This document shows positions 18,245 to 32,293 of a DNA stretch of 64,000 nt, one piece after another. The stretch covers positions 1,426,001-1,490,000 of the forward strand of contig NZ_JOOE01000001.1 of NCBI RefSeq assembly GCF_000712135.1, in the 5' to 3' direction. The notes beneath the pieces were generated by a model. It had not been told where the DNA came from, searched no databases, and worked only from the letters and a program-made list of their open reading frames with translations. The position numbers were made by a program, and so were the translations under genes. Source of the stretch: Sphingomonas sp. UNC305MFCol5.2. Lineage in GTDB: Bacteria; Pseudomonadota; Alphaproteobacteria; Sphingomonadales; Sphingomonadaceae. How positions within the stretch are numbered: position 1 is the first letter of the stretch; every line of letters starts with the position of its first letter.

Positions 18245-19396
18245 TCACAGGCCGCGCTTGTCGAGAGCGGCCACTTGCGTGGCGGCGAGGAGGAAGCCTC
18301 CGACTCCGTAATATTGGGTATCGGCGGGCTCGACCTTCTCGGGACGGTCGCTCACCTGCTGCACGTAGCCGAGCCGCCCATCCGGCTGGATCGCGCGTTG
18401 AAGCGCTGCCCAACCCCGGCGCGCTGCGGGCTCATATTCGGCGCGCGGCAGCAGCCCGGTGTTGATCCCCCATGCGAGGCCGTAGGTGTAGAACGCAGTG
18501 CCGCTCGTCTCGGGCGGCGAGCCTTCAGGCGCGAGCAGCGACGGCGCCCAATAGCCGTCCGGTTTCTGCAGCGCCTTGAGCCGCGCGGCCATCTGGAGGA
18601 ACAGCCCCTCCATCCGATGCCGGTCGGCTGTGCCCCTGTCGAGCAATGGGATGGCGCGCGCCATGCCCGCGAACACCCAGCCATTGCCGCGGCTCCAGAA
18701 CTCCTTGCGGCCCTTCGCGTCGCGCCGCTCGAAGAAGCGGCTGTCGCGATAATAAAGGCGCTCGGCCGGATCGTAGAGGAAATCCGTGGTCGCCCAGAAT
18801 TCGCGCATCGCGAAATCACGGTAGCGCGCATCGCCGGTCTGGAGCGACATATCGAGAAAGGCCGGCGGCGCCATGAATAGAGCATCGCACCAGCACCAGC
18901 GCTTCAGGCATTCGGCCGCACCATAGCCCTCGGGCGGGATGTAGAAAGCGAGCGAAGTGATCGCGGGCTCGTTCATCACGCGATCGAAGGCGCGCCGCGC
19001 CGGCGCCCGCGCCGTTTCGCCCGCGCCGTTGCGGGCGGCCCAGAGATAGGCTTGGGTGATGGCGTGATCGTCGGCGAAATAGGGCTTTTCGCCCGGCAAC
19101 CACCGATTGGCGGCACCCATGTCGAGAATCGCCTGGCGAACGCGCGGCGGCGCGCCCGCGTCGGCGAGCGCGGTCATGCCCACCCAGAATACCGCCTGCT
19201 CCCATGCGCGCGGGTTCCGCGTCTCGCCCGTAGCACGCGACACGGTGCCACCGTGCATCTGGCCGAGCTGCCAGTCGGCGAGCCGCACCGCAGCCGCGAG
19301 CGGCGACGCCGCCGGCCTTACCGCCACCGGACCTTGCGCCAGACTCGCCGAGGGGATCGCGGCCGACAGGGCCAGCGCCAGTGCGAGATGCTTCAT
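18245..19396 (-). CDS. Glycoside hydrolase family 105 unsaturated rhamnogalacturonyl hydrolase
   Basis: Removes the 4,5-unsaturated galacturonosyl end left by rhamnogalacturonan or pectin lyases. 383 residues from ATG 19396 (GGAGG upstream), with a clear signal peptide ending near 'SASLAQ', so it acts in the periplasm. The (alpha/alpha)6 barrel shows '[15 protein letters not shown]' (likely catalytic Asp), '[16 protein letters not shown]', '[16 protein letters not shown]' and '[15 protein letters not shown]'. Lies between the TonB receptor and kduI on the same strand. Product would feed KduI after import. Confidence 0.9.
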   Translation of the reverse strand: MKHLALALALSAAIPSASLAQGPVAVRPAASPLAAAVRLADWQLGQMHGGTVSRATGETRNPRAWEQAVFWVGMTALADAGAPPRVRQAILDMGAANRWLPGEKPYFADDHAITQAYLWAARNGAGETARAPARRAFDRVMNEPAITSLAFYIPPEGYGAAECLKRWCWCDALFMAPPAFLDMSLQTGDARYRDFAMREFWATTDFLYDPAERLYYRDSRFFERRDAKGRKEFWSRGNGWVFAGMARAIPLLDRGTADRHRMEGLFLQMAARLKALQKPDGYWAPSLLAPEGSPPETSGTAFYTYGLAWGINTGLLPRAEYEPAARRGWAALQRAIQPDGRLGYVQQVSDRPEKVEPADTQYYGVGGFLLAATQVAALDKRGL

Positions 19397-19481
19397 GTGC
19401 CGCCTCCAGATCGCGCGAATGCAGATCGGTTCTTCTAAAAATGAGGACGCCTGCCGATTCAAGCGCCCCCAGGGGGAGATG

Positions 19482-22436
19482 TCAGAACCTGCCGCGAATG
19501 CCGAAGGAGATCGTCGTTCCATTGAAGAACGAATTGTCGCGGCGGCTCAGACCGTTGCCGTCGGGCTGGGTCGGGTTCTCGTAATAGAAGAAGACGTTCT
19601 CGTTGGTGATGTTCAGCGCGTCGATCCGGAGCTCGAAGAGATCGTTGATCTTGTAGCTGACCGTGCCATCGAGGAACCCCTGCGGCGCCAGATACGGCAC
19701 CTGGTCGTTGCCCGTGTTGGTCGAGTTCTGGCCCGTCTTGGCGCGGTAGTTATAGGAACCGCGGATCGAGAACGGACCCTTTTCGTAGAAGGCGGTGACG
19801 CTGTAGGTATAGTCCGGCACGCCCTGCATCGAGATGCGGTCTCCGTTCCGCAGCACGAAATCATCGCCCTCCTGATCGATGATCGTGAAGCTGCTGGTGA
19901 TGCCCAGCCCGTCGAAGGGCTTGGGCAGGAACGTGAAGTTCTGCTGATAGGCCAGCTCCAGGCCCTTCAGCTTCAGCTCGTTCTGGTTCACCGTGATCGT
20001 ACGGTCGAACAGGAAGTTCGGATCGATCGTGCTGCCGCCGAGCTGAGGCGGACAGGCCCCGGCGCCCAGCGAGGCGCAGTTGAACAGGTTCGAAGGCAGG
20101 CCCAGGGTGCCGAACGGGACACGCTCAATTACCGGGAACGGGCGATCGACGATGTTCTTCTGGAACACGCCCCCACTCAGCAGGCCGCCGGGCGCGAAAT
20201 ACCATTCGAGCGCGGCGTCGAACGTCGTGGCGAGCTGGGGACGGAGGTCCGGATTGCCGACGGTGACCGCGGGATTGAAGATGTTCGGCACCCGGGTGCC
20301 GGCCGCGATGGTTGCCAGCGAACCGCGCGTGATCGTCTGGCCCGCCGATCCCCGCAGCACGAGCTTCGGCGTGATGTCGAAGGCAAGGCTCGCTGACGGA
20401 AGCAGGTTCTGGTAGCCGCCCTCGCGCGTTGCCGGGGTGAAACCGCCACCAGGGGCAGACTGATAGTTGTTGATGAGAGTCTTGGTGTCCGAATAACGGA
20501 TGCCGAAGTTGCCGCGCAGCGCATGGCCTGCGATCGGGATCTTGAAGCTGGTCTCGAAAAAGGCCGATTTGACGACTTCCTCGGCAGTGAAGGCCTGGTT
20601 GAGAGCGGGAGTGGCCGCGCGGTTCGCGCTATTGGCGTCCAGCACATCCATGACGAATTCGCGTGAGAAGGTCGCGAATTGCGAGGGGTATCCCGAGTTT
20701 CCGCCGTTCGCCAATGCGCCGAACTGGACGAACGGATCCATGTTCGCGAACACGCCGGTGGGGTTCGTGGCGAAGGTGCCGCCCTGCGGAAGCGCCCGGG
20801 TCGCGGCGATGCTGCTGCCGTCCTGCCGCTGAACCCGCTTGGTGGTCGACACATAGCTGCCGCCCAACTTGAGCGACAGCATCTGGTCTTCGCTGTCGAC
20901 GGGTTTCCAGTCGAGCACCGCCCGGGCGGTCTTCTCCTTGTCGAACTCGTCGTTGATCGCGAAGCCGAGGGACGGCGCCCGGTAATTCGCCGTGTTGGTG
21001 AAGTCGACGGGCGAGCTGATCGTCGGATAGGTGATGTTACCCGAGGGATCGAAGGTCGTCGTGATGCCGTAGATGTTCGAGACGATGCGGTTCTCGGAAT
21101 AGACGGCCGTGCTCTCGCTGATGTTGCCCTGCGCAGAGAGCTTCATCGTGTCGGTGATGTCATAGGCCGCCCGGACGATGCCGTATTTAAATTTGGTGTG
21201 GGAGTCGCGGTAGAAGCTCTCCGTCAGGATGCTCGAATTCCCGAACGTGCCGTACAAATTGTTGTATTGGTCGATATGCACGTCGAGCGGGATCAGGCCC
21301 GAGTTGGTCCCCGTGCCGGGCGCCGAGGTGCTGCCCGCCACGGTACGCGAGTTGCGCACGGGAACGCCGAAGGTGAACTCGTCGGTCTGATCGGTCAGGT
21401 CGGCATAGATACCGTCGATGCTCGCCTCGAAACGGTCGCTCTTGTACTGGAGCGATCCGACGAAGCCGAGGCGTTCGCGCTCGTTGTTGGACGCGAAGAC
21501 GCGGTAAAAGCGCGGCAGATAGGCATTTTCCACCTGCGAGCGGGTCAGGCCGCCCAGATTGGCGAGCGGACTGTCGAGATTGAGCTCGAAATTGAAAGGG
21601 CCGCTCGTGTTCGCGGGCACCGGGTTTGCCGGCGTCGCATAATAGGGACGACGGCCGAGCGCCGACGAATTGTAGCCGCTGGTGCCGCCCCCAGTCGACT
21701 GGAAGCCCGAACGCTCGTTCACGTTCTGCGCATAGGCCACGCCGAACAGCGCGCCGAAATTGCCCCAGGTATCGCTGAGCAGCAGCGAGCCGCGCGGCCG
21801 CCACTCCTTTGACTGCGTGTTGTAATTTGCCTGCGCCGTGTAGCGGATCACCCGGCCCGCGCTGTCGAACGGACGCGGGGTTTGCAGATCGACATTGCCG
21901 CCGATGCCGCCCTCCTCGAGATTGGCCTGTGGCGTCTTGTACACGTCGACCCGGCCGAACAGCTCGGACGGGAAGACGTCGTAATTGAAGTCGCGGCTCG
22001 AGCCGCCGACATTCATTGCCGAAGTCGTGCGGACGGGCGCGCCGTTGATCGTCGTGACGGTGAACTCGGAGCCGAGACCGCGAATGCTGATCCGCTGACC
22101 TTCGTTGGACGCACCGTCGCGCGACAGGATGACGCCCGGAATGCGCTGCAGCGAGTCGGCGACGTTCGCTTCGGGAAACTTGCCGATATCTTCGGCGACG
22201 ATCGAATCGCGGAAGCCGATCGATTCGCGCTTGAGCTCGATCGCTTTGTTGAGACTGCCCCGGAACCCGGTGACGACGATCTCGTCGGCGGCGCCCTCTT
22301 CCTGCGCCGCCGCCGCGGGGGCGTCCTGCGGCGTCGCGGGGGCCGGATCCGCAGCCTGAGCAAAGGCTGGCGCGCCGGCGAGCATCACGATGAGAGCGCC
22401 AGCCGAGACGGCGCACGTAAGAACGTTCTTCCCCAT
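19482..22436 (-). CDS. TonB-dependent outer-membrane receptor (pectin locus sector A)
   Basis: 984-residue receptor that should import oligosaccharides across the outer membrane using TonB energy. Signal peptide (to about residue 28), an Ala/Pro-rich linker, then 'DEIVVTGFRGSLNKAIE' (TonB box region), the plug 'EDIGKFPEANVADSLQRIPGV' split as EDIGKFPEANVAD and LQRIPGVIL, 'SIRGLG', and a 22-strand barrel ending in 'SFGIRGRF' with terminal Phe. This subfamily is common in sphingomonads and xanthomonads and is tied to plant glycans. Located 84 bases upstream of GH105. Ligand specificity is inferred from context only. Confidence 0.93.
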   Translation of the reverse strand: MGKNVLTCAVSAGALIVMLAGAPAFAQAADPAPATPQDAPAAAAQEEGAADEIVVTGFRGSLNKAIELKRESIGFRDSIVAEDIGKFPEANVADSLQRIPGVILSRDGASNEGQRISIRGLGSEFTVTTINGAPVRTTSAMNVGGSSRDFNYDVFPSELFGRVDVYKTPQANLEEGGIGGNVDLQTPRPFDSAGRVIRYTAQANYNTQSKEWRPRGSLLLSDTWGNFGALFGVAYAQNVNERSGFQSTGGGTSGYNSSALGRRPYYATPANPVPANTSGPFNFELNLDSPLANLGGLTRSQVENAYLPRFYRVFASNNERERLGFVGSLQYKSDRFEASIDGIYADLTDQTDEFTFGVPVRNSRTVAGSTSAPGTGTNSGLIPLDVHIDQYNNLYGTFGNSSILTESFYRDSHTKFKYGIVRAAYDITDTMKLSAQGNISESTAVYSENRIVSNIYGITTTFDPSGNITYPTISSPVDFTNTANYRAPSLGFAINDEFDKEKTARAVLDWKPVDSEDQMLSLKLGGSYVSTTKRVQRQDGSSIAATRALPQGGTFATNPTGVFANMDPFVQFGALANGGNSGYPSQFATFSREFVMDVLDANSANRAATPALNQAFTAEEVVKSAFFETSFKIPIAGHALRGNFGIRYSDTKTLINNYQSAPGGGFTPATREGGYQNLLPSASLAFDITPKLVLRGSAGQTITRGSLATIAAGTRVPNIFNPAVTVGNPDLRPQLATTFDAALEWYFAPGGLLSGGVFQKNIVDRPFPVIERVPFGTLGLPSNLFNCASLGAGACPPQLGGSTIDPNFLFDRTITVNQNELKLKGLELAYQQNFTFLPKPFDGLGITSSFTIIDQEGDDFVLRNGDRISMQGVPDYTYSVTAFYEKGPFSIRGSYNYRAKTGQNSTNTGNDQVPYLAPQGFLDGTVSYKINDLFELRIDALNITNENVFFYYENPTQPDGNGLSRRDNSFFNGTTISFGIRGRF

Positions 22437-22487
22437 TTTACCTCTCCCGCCACGTTCACGGTCAGCCGTGCGTGCTGGAAGTTATAT

Positions 22488-22498
22488 GACAAGTTGTC
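22488..22498. promoter_or_regulatory. Candidate FadR/GntR operator upstream of the sector A receptor
   Basis: GACAAGTTGTC, an 11-base perfect palindrome (GACAA-G-TTGTC) about 50 bases upstream of the TonB receptor start, in the 276-base gap after the FadR-family regulator gene. GntR/FadR proteins bind short palindromes of this size. A related TTGTCATAC half-like sequence overlaps the regulator's own start near 23508-23516. Nothing else gene-like is seen in the gap 22437-22712. Confidence 0.4.
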
Positions 22499-22712
22499 GG
22501 AAGCGCGTCAATCAGCAGGCAATTACGCCGCCATCACACATGCGCGACAGATGACCATTCCCTAGGGAATCTGAGCATTTCGGCGACGAACCGGACGGAT
22601 TCCGCGACTACGCGACCGCAAGAATGATATGATAACAACCCGAAGGCGCCGCCGCCGACACGTTCGCGATATGGCAAACACCGAATGCATCGGCCGCCCC
22701 GCTGACAGTCGC

Positions 22713-23513
22713 TCAGTCCGGCTGGATCGCGTCGCCGTGCAAAGGTCCCTTCATTCGCAGCGTCGCGCTCAACGTGGAGTGCCGGGTCAAGCTCTCGTGC
22801 ATGTGCTGGCGCGCGGCCTCGCGGGCCCTGGCCGAATCCATTCTCACGATGGCGTCCACGATCGCTTCGTGCTCGGCCAAGACTTTGGCCGCATAGGATT
22901 GGTGGACTTCGTCGGGCTTGTCGCCCAGGTACAGGGTCCGCGAAGGCACCAGCCGCAGACCGAGGAACTCAACGAAGCGGACATAATATTCGTTCTGCGT
23001 TGCATGCGCGATAGCCAGGTGGAATGCGCTGTCCGCTTCTGCCGAGGCGCGCGGGTCGTCGCCCACTTCGATCATACGTTCCAGCGCTTCCCGGATCGCC
23101 CCGATATCGGCAGTTGTACGACGAGCGGCAGCAAGGCCCGCCATCTCCGTCTCGACCGCCAGGCGCATCTCGAGCAGCTTGATCACGTCCGCGAGCTCGT
23201 GGAGTTCGTCGCGCGTGATCTGGAACGCGCGATACTCCGCCGATTCCGCGACGAAGACCCCCGCTCCCTGGCGCGAAACCGTCAGGCCATGGGCGGAAAG
23301 CCGGGCCACGGCTTCCCTTACCACGGTGCGGCTCACATTCTCCGAAAGCGCGATCTCCTTTTGCGACGGTAGCCGCGAGCCGGCCTTCAACTCGCCCGAA
23401 CGGATGCGAGTCTCGAGTTTTGCAAACAACTCGTCGGTCAGCGAGCCGGTCTTGCCACCCTCCCCAGTCGAGCCGCCAGCTATCTTGTGCGCGCCCTCAA
23501 CTTGGCTTGTCAT
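22713..23513 (-). CDS. FadR-subfamily GntR transcriptional regulator
   Basis: 266 residues. Winged-helix domain at residues 24-95 ('RIRSGELKAGSRLPSQKEIA', 'SRTVVREAVARLSAHGL'), then an FCD ligand domain with the expected metal His/Asp residues ('DSAFHLAIAHATQN' and 'ARQHMHESL'). FadR-type regulators in uronate loci usually sense a sugar acid. It is divergent from the GH2 operon (83-base gap) and upstream of the TonB receptor-GH105-kduI run, so it probably controls both. The actual ligand is unknown. A low-complexity Gly/Thr N-terminus of about 20 residues precedes the DNA-binding domain. Confidence 0.9.
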   Translation of the reverse strand: MTSQVEGAHKIAGGSTGEGGKTGSLTDELFAKLETRIRSGELKAGSRLPSQKEIALSENVSRTVVREAVARLSAHGLTVSRQGAGVFVAESAEYRAFQITRDELHELADVIKLLEMRLAVETEMAGLAAARRTTADIGAIREALERMIEVGDDPRASAEADSAFHLAIAHATQNEYYVRFVEFLGLRLVPSRTLYLGDKPDEVHQSYAAKVLAEHEAIVDAIVRMDSARAREAARQHMHESLTRHSTLSATLRMKGPLHGDAIQPD

Positions 23514-23560
23514 ACTAATCTCCGGAAGCTACGCGTCCGTATCATCAATGAAGATGCTAG

Positions 23561-27735
<4,175 letters not shown>

Positions 27736-27763
27736 CCGCGCCTCCAGCAAGGATACACGCCCA

Positions 27764-29017
27764 ATGGAACGCCGCCGCTTCCTCGCCTCTGCCTTGGTCA
27801 CCGGAACCCTTGCCGCGACGGCTCCGGGCGTCGCCGCCGCACAGCGCAAGCCCGCGGCGGGCGACCGGAGCTACATGCTCGAAATCCTCGCCCGCATGGC
27901 GGAACCGGTATTGGGCCCGATGTCCGAAGGTCGACTACACGCGGCGTTCGAGCCGGAGCTCAGCCCGACCTGGGATGGGCGTAATCCCAAGGTGGCATAT
28001 CTCGAATGTTTCGGGCGGCTGATATCCGGAATCGCACCCTGGCTTGCCCTTCCCGACGATGAGACGCCCGAGGGGCATCTGCGCGCGAAACTGCGCCGGC
28101 AGGCACTCGCCAGCTACGCGCACTCGGTCGATCCGGCGAGCCCCGACTATCTGCTATGGAAAGCCGAGGGCCAGCCACTCGTCGATTCGGCCTATTTCAC
28201 CAATGCCTTTCTGCGCGCGCCGAAGCAGCTCTGGGATCCGCTCGACGCTGCCACCAAGCAACGGGTGGTGCGGGAGATCCAGGGCCTGCGCCGCGTGCCG
28301 CCTCCCTATACCAACTGGCTGCTGTTCGCGGCGATGAACGAGGCGTTCCTGCTCTCGATCGGCGAGCAGTGGGACCCGATCCGGATCGACCTCGCGGTTC
28401 GCAAGATCAACGAATGGTATGTGGGCGACGGCTGGTATGCGGATGGGCCGCGCTTCCACTTCGATCACTATAACTCGTATGTAATCCAACCCATGCTCGT
28501 CGAGATCCTAGAGGTGCTCGTCGCGACCGGGGCCAGGTTCAACAAACTCAACGCGCCGGAGCTGCTCGAGCAGGCGTATAAACGGATGCAGCGGTTCGGC
28601 GAGCATCTCGAGCGGCTGATCGGGCCGGACGGCAGCTATGCGCCGATCGGGCGGTCGCTCACCTATCGCACGGCGGTCTTTCAGCCGCTGGGACTGCTCG
28701 CCTGGCGCAAGAGGCTCCCCAAATCGTTGCCCGAAGGCCAGGTCCGTTCGGCGACTCTCGCCGCGCAACGCGCGATCTTCCGCAATCCTTCGAACTTCGA
28801 CGGAAAGGGCTATCTCACGATCGGCTTCGCCGGACATCAGCCGACGCTCGGCGACATCTATTCGAACGCCGGCAGCATGTACATCGCGGCAGAGAGCCTC
28901 ATTGCGCTGGGTCTATCCGCTAAGGACGGCTATTGGACCGCGCCCGGCCTGCCATGGACCACCAGGAAAGCCTTCAGCGGCGAGGCGTTCCCCAAGGACT
29001 ACTACGTCGATTACTAG
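27764..29017 (+). CDS. DUF2264-family exported protein (putative glycan-active enzyme)
   Basis: 417 residues from ATG 27764 (AAGGA ten bases upstream). The N-terminus 'MERRRFLASALVTG' has a twin-arginine-like signal. DUF2264 core is an alpha-helical, probably (alpha/alpha)-barrel domain: 'VAYLECFGRLISGIAPWL', 'PPYTNWLLFAAMNEAFLL', 'WYVGDGWYADGPRFHFDHYN' and 'RFGEHLERLIGPDGSYAPIG'. The Asp-rich 'YADGP' and 'FDHYNS' stretch resembles the active-site region of barrel-fold glycosidases and lyases (inference). Third gene of the GH2-DUF4861-DUF2264 operon. Confidence 0.85.
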   Translation: MERRRFLASALVTGTLAATAPGVAAAQRKPAAGDRSYMLEILARMAEPVLGPMSEGRLHAAFEPELSPTWDGRNPKVAYLECFGRLISGIAPWLALPDDETPEGHLRAKLRRQALASYAHSVDPASPDYLLWKAEGQPLVDSAYFTNAFLRAPKQLWDPLDAATKQRVVREIQGLRRVPPPYTNWLLFAAMNEAFLLSIGEQWDPIRIDLAVRKINEWYVGDGWYADGPRFHFDHYNSYVIQPMLVEILEVLVATGARFNKLNAPELLEQAYKRMQRFGEHLERLIGPDGSYAPIGRSLTYRTAVFQPLGLLAWRKRLPKSLPEGQVRSATLAAQRAIFRNPSNFDGKGYLTIGFAGHQPTLGDIYSNAGSMYIAAESLIALGLSAKDGYWTAPGLPWTTRKAFSGEAFPKDYYVDY

Positions 29018-29049
29018 ATCCCACGGCATGCGATTCTGTCCCAAAGAAA

Positions 29050-29076
29050 CGGGCTGCGATCGACGACCGCAGCCCG
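29050..29076. terminator. Bidirectional terminator hairpin
   Basis: CGGGCTGCG (29050-29058) pairs perfectly with CGCAGCCCG (29068-29076) around a nine-base loop. It lies between the convergent DUF2264 and TonB-receptor genes and has an A-rich stretch on the left, giving a T-rich tail for the minus-strand transcript. Confidence 0.65.
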
Positions 29077-29131
29077 CTTAGTACCCGAGGCCGCAGAGAC
29101 CAGCTCCGCATACCTCGGGGGGACAATCGAA

Positions 29132-32056
29132 TCAGTTGCCGAAGCGGAACCGCACCGCCGCGCTGAAATTCCGGCCATTGTAGAAGTGCTGGCGCTCGAT
29201 CCCCGTCGTCATGCCGGGCTCGCCAACGAAGCGATCCGCCGCGGCATTGGTGAGATTTTCGGCGTTCAGCGATAGCGTCAGCTCCGGCAGGAGCTTGAAG
29301 CTTACCGAAGCGTCGAGGAGCCCGAACGGACGAATATAGCGTCCGTCGATCGGGTTTGCCGCCGCGCCGAACAGGATCGATTCCGATCGATAGGTGTAGG
29401 CCAGGCGCGCAGTGACCAAATCGTCTTCGTAGAAGCCCGAGGCCGTCCAGTTATACTTGGAAGTGAAAGGCTGCGGCGTATCGACGAGCACCCCATTCAG
29501 GATCAGCGGGTTTTTGGTGTCCACATAAGTGAACGACCCCGACACGCCGAAACTGCGCAGGAACTTGGGAACGAAATCATAATCGAAGAATGTCTGGCCG
29601 GATATCTCGAAACCCTTGGCCCATCCGCTCTGCGCATTCACGGTCTGCGTGATGTAATATTGTCCGCCGGTACAGTTATTGGCGGCGGTCCCGGCATAGG
29701 CCGGATACGTCGTCACCGTTTCGCACTGCGAAATGCCGCTGAAGAAGCCCTTCACGTCCTTGTAGAACAGGGCAAGCGCGACATAATTGACCGGCGAGAA
29801 ATAGTGCTCGATCGAGATATCGTAATTATCCGCCTTTTGCGGCCCGAGATCGGGGTTGCCCTTGCTGCCGGTGCCCGTGGCGGTGTTTACCAGAATCGTG
29901 GGGTTCAGGGCGTCGGTGCCCGCGCGGGTGATTCCCTTGCCGTAACCAAGGCGCAGGATCGTGTCCGGCGTTATGCGCCACGAAAGGTTCGCACTCGGCA
30001 GCACATCCCAGCGTGAGGTATTCGTCTCATTGGGTATGATGACGATGGGCGACGTCGGAGTCGCCTGCGAATTGACCATGGCGCGCGCGAAGCCTTCCGC
30101 GCGGACGGCGCGGACGCCGATATTGCCCTGGATCCGATCGTCGAGGAACGCGAAGTCCGCCGCGCCATAGACCGCGTAGGTCCGCTCGCGGATATAGCGG
30201 CGATTCAGCAGGTTCTCCGCGAGATTATCCTCGGGCAGGATGCCCGCATTGGGGAAGCGCGCGCGGACATTGTCACCCAGCAGCGCGTCGGGCGAGAATG
30301 TCAGATAGCCGCCGCGATAGCCCATCTCGCCGTTCATGAAGTTGGTTGGCGAGGTTTCGAACATGTCGGCGTAGCTGAGGATCGGGATGGCGTTCGACTG
30401 ATTCGCCGCGAGCGCCGCGCCGTCGGTGGTCAGGTTACGGCTGAACGAATAGTTGCGATACCGGCTCTCGAGCACCGAATAGCGGGCACCGGCCTTCAGG
30501 GCCTTGATGAAGGAGTCGCGGGGCCGGTAGCGCAGATCCAGCGCGGCCGCGCCGGAATTGTCGTCCCAGGCCTGGTTGGTGCCGTTGGCATAGTTGTTGA
30601 AGACCCAATTGGCGGGATTGGCGAGATCCGGCCCCGAAATGGTGAATTGGGCCGGCTTCGTCGTGAGATCGCGCGTGACATCCCAGCCGAGGCCCGCGCG
30701 CCCGGCGGCCGTGACCGAGCGATTGTCGGTCGAGCGGTCAGCCTTGACGTACGAATAATCGAAATGAATGTCGAACTCGTCGCTCACCTGCCACTTCGCG
30801 CCGCCGGCGAGCAGATAGGAAATGTAGTTGCTCCGCTCGTCGCCGCCGATCGAGGCAGCCGTTGACCCGAGGAAGGTGCCCGAGGCCAGGCGCGTTCCCG
30901 ACAGCAGCTCGTTGGTGCCGCCGTTGCTGTTCCGATTCGCCAGCTCCTCGTCGATCGTGAACGGAATTGTCGTCAGACCCTGGACATAACGCGAGTTGGC
31001 GATGTTCAGGAACCGGTAGTTCTGATGGTATTGGTAATAAGTGTAGTTGCCGTCGAGGTAGAATTCGAGGCGAGGCGTCGGCTTGTACTGGAAGGATCCG
31101 GCCAGCCCTTTGCGGGTGCGCAGATAGTCTTCCTGGAAGACATTGTGTCCCTCTGTCACGGTCGAGACGAGATTGGCGCGATCGGCGGCCGAGAGCGCCA
31201 GGGGATTGGCGACGTCCGCGAGATAGACGACGTCCGACCTGCCCGCATAGGCGGAGTTGAGGTTGAGGCCGGTGCCCACATTGGCGGCGTATTCGGCGCT
31301 GTCGCCGCGGATCGGCCGGCGGATCGAAGTGCCGCCACCCGCCGGATTGTTGTCGCCACGATTGAAGCTGCGAGACCAGGAACCGGCGAGAAGCAGGCCC
31401 ATCTCGCCGTCGCCGACGTTCCACCTGGTCGAGCCGAGCAGGAACAGCTCGGGCTGCACCTTCTTGCCGAGCTCATTGTACCGGCCGCCAACCGAGCCCG
31501 ACACGACCGTGCCCGTGAAATCGAGCGGCCGGCGCGTGCGGATGTTGATGAGGCCACCGATGCCGCCCTCGATATGTTCGGCGGAGGGATTCTTGTACAC
31601 GTCGATGCCGGCGACGAGGCCGGGGCTCGCGCCTTCGACGTTGAATTCGCGCCCGCCCGCCGTGATGAAGGCGCGCCCGTCGACTTGCGACGAAGTCTGA
31701 CCCGACAGGCCCCGGATCGTGAGGCCGCTTCCCTGCCCGACCGGCGAGGCCGACTCGCCGCCGAACCGGTAGGCTTGCACGCCCGGGACACGCGAGAGCG
31801 TCGCCGCCACATTGTTGTCGGGCAGCTTGCCGATGTCCTCGGCGCTGATCGTATCCAGTATCTCGTTGGTGTTCTTCTTGCGCTGGGCCGACGACTGGAG
31901 GCTCTCGCGGATGCCGGTGACGACGATCGCGTCGGTTTCCGCTGCGGTTTGCTGGCTCGACGTCGTTTCCGCAGGCTGTGGAACATCCTGCGCCCAGGCA
32001 GGCACGGCAGCCGAAGTGCACAGAAGCGCGGCGGCCAATTTAGAAAGCGTTCTCAT
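29132..32056 (-). CDS. TonB-dependent outer-membrane receptor (pectin locus sector B)
   Basis: 974 residues. Signal peptide ending 'VPAWAQ', then 'DAIVVTGIRESLQSSAQRKK' (TonB box and linker), the plug 'SAEDIGKLPDNNVAATLSRV', 'LTIRGLSGQTSSQVDGRA' and a barrel ending 'AAVRFRFGN'. Same large subfamily as the receptor at 19482-22436 but clearly a different paralogue. Two LacI-type operators lie 107-145 bases upstream of its start, so it is probably part of the LacI regulon with GH43, GH97 and the MFS symporter. Oligosaccharide ligand is inferred from context. Confidence 0.93.
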   Translation of the reverse strand: MRTLSKLAAALLCTSAAVPAWAQDVPQPAETTSSQQTAAETDAIVVTGIRESLQSSAQRKKNTNEILDTISAEDIGKLPDNNVAATLSRVPGVQAYRFGGESASPVGQGSGLTIRGLSGQTSSQVDGRAFITAGGREFNVEGASPGLVAGIDVYKNPSAEHIEGGIGGLINIRTRRPLDFTGTVVSGSVGGRYNELGKKVQPELFLLGSTRWNVGDGEMGLLLAGSWSRSFNRGDNNPAGGGTSIRRPIRGDSAEYAANVGTGLNLNSAYAGRSDVVYLADVANPLALSAADRANLVSTVTEGHNVFQEDYLRTRKGLAGSFQYKPTPRLEFYLDGNYTYYQYHQNYRFLNIANSRYVQGLTTIPFTIDEELANRNSNGGTNELLSGTRLASGTFLGSTAASIGGDERSNYISYLLAGGAKWQVSDEFDIHFDYSYVKADRSTDNRSVTAAGRAGLGWDVTRDLTTKPAQFTISGPDLANPANWVFNNYANGTNQAWDDNSGAAALDLRYRPRDSFIKALKAGARYSVLESRYRNYSFSRNLTTDGAALAANQSNAIPILSYADMFETSPTNFMNGEMGYRGGYLTFSPDALLGDNVRARFPNAGILPEDNLAENLLNRRYIRERTYAVYGAADFAFLDDRIQGNIGVRAVRAEGFARAMVNSQATPTSPIVIIPNETNTSRWDVLPSANLSWRITPDTILRLGYGKGITRAGTDALNPTILVNTATGTGSKGNPDLGPQKADNYDISIEHYFSPVNYVALALFYKDVKGFFSGISQCETVTTYPAYAGTAANNCTGGQYYITQTVNAQSGWAKGFEISGQTFFDYDFVPKFLRSFGVSGSFTYVDTKNPLILNGVLVDTPQPFTSKYNWTASGFYEDDLVTARLAYTYRSESILFGAAANPIDGRYIRPFGLLDASVSFKLLPELTLSLNAENLTNAAADRFVGEPGMTTGIERQHFYNGRNFSAAVRFRFGN

Positions 32057-32162
32057 GATCCTCTCCTAATCTCCCTGTTCAGCTGACCGGTCGGGAGAGG
32101 AGGGTCGTTGCCTCCGCAGAATCCGCTCTCCCCACTCGCCTGGCTGGCCGTTGGGCTGCCGG

Positions 32163-32201
32163 TCTGTTATCGGTAGCAGAAGTTCTGATATCGATAACAG
32201 A
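32163..32201. promoter_or_regulatory. Two LacI-type operators upstream of the sector B receptor
   Basis: TCTGTTATCGGTAGCAGA (32163-32180) and TCTGATATCGATAACAGA (32184-32201), in the 237-base gap before the TonB receptor. The second is identical to the site at 38837-38854 and is the reverse complement of that at 35482-35499. The central CG and dyad symmetry are typical of LacI-family sites. The rest of the gap (32057-32293) shows no gene. Confidence 0.75.
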
Positions 32202-32293
32202 ATATGTCAACAGGGTTCTTTGCGAATTGACCGGTGCACCGCGTTTTTGAGTCGACGGGGAGGTTGGGCCTGCCTGAGCCCGGCCAGGAACCG

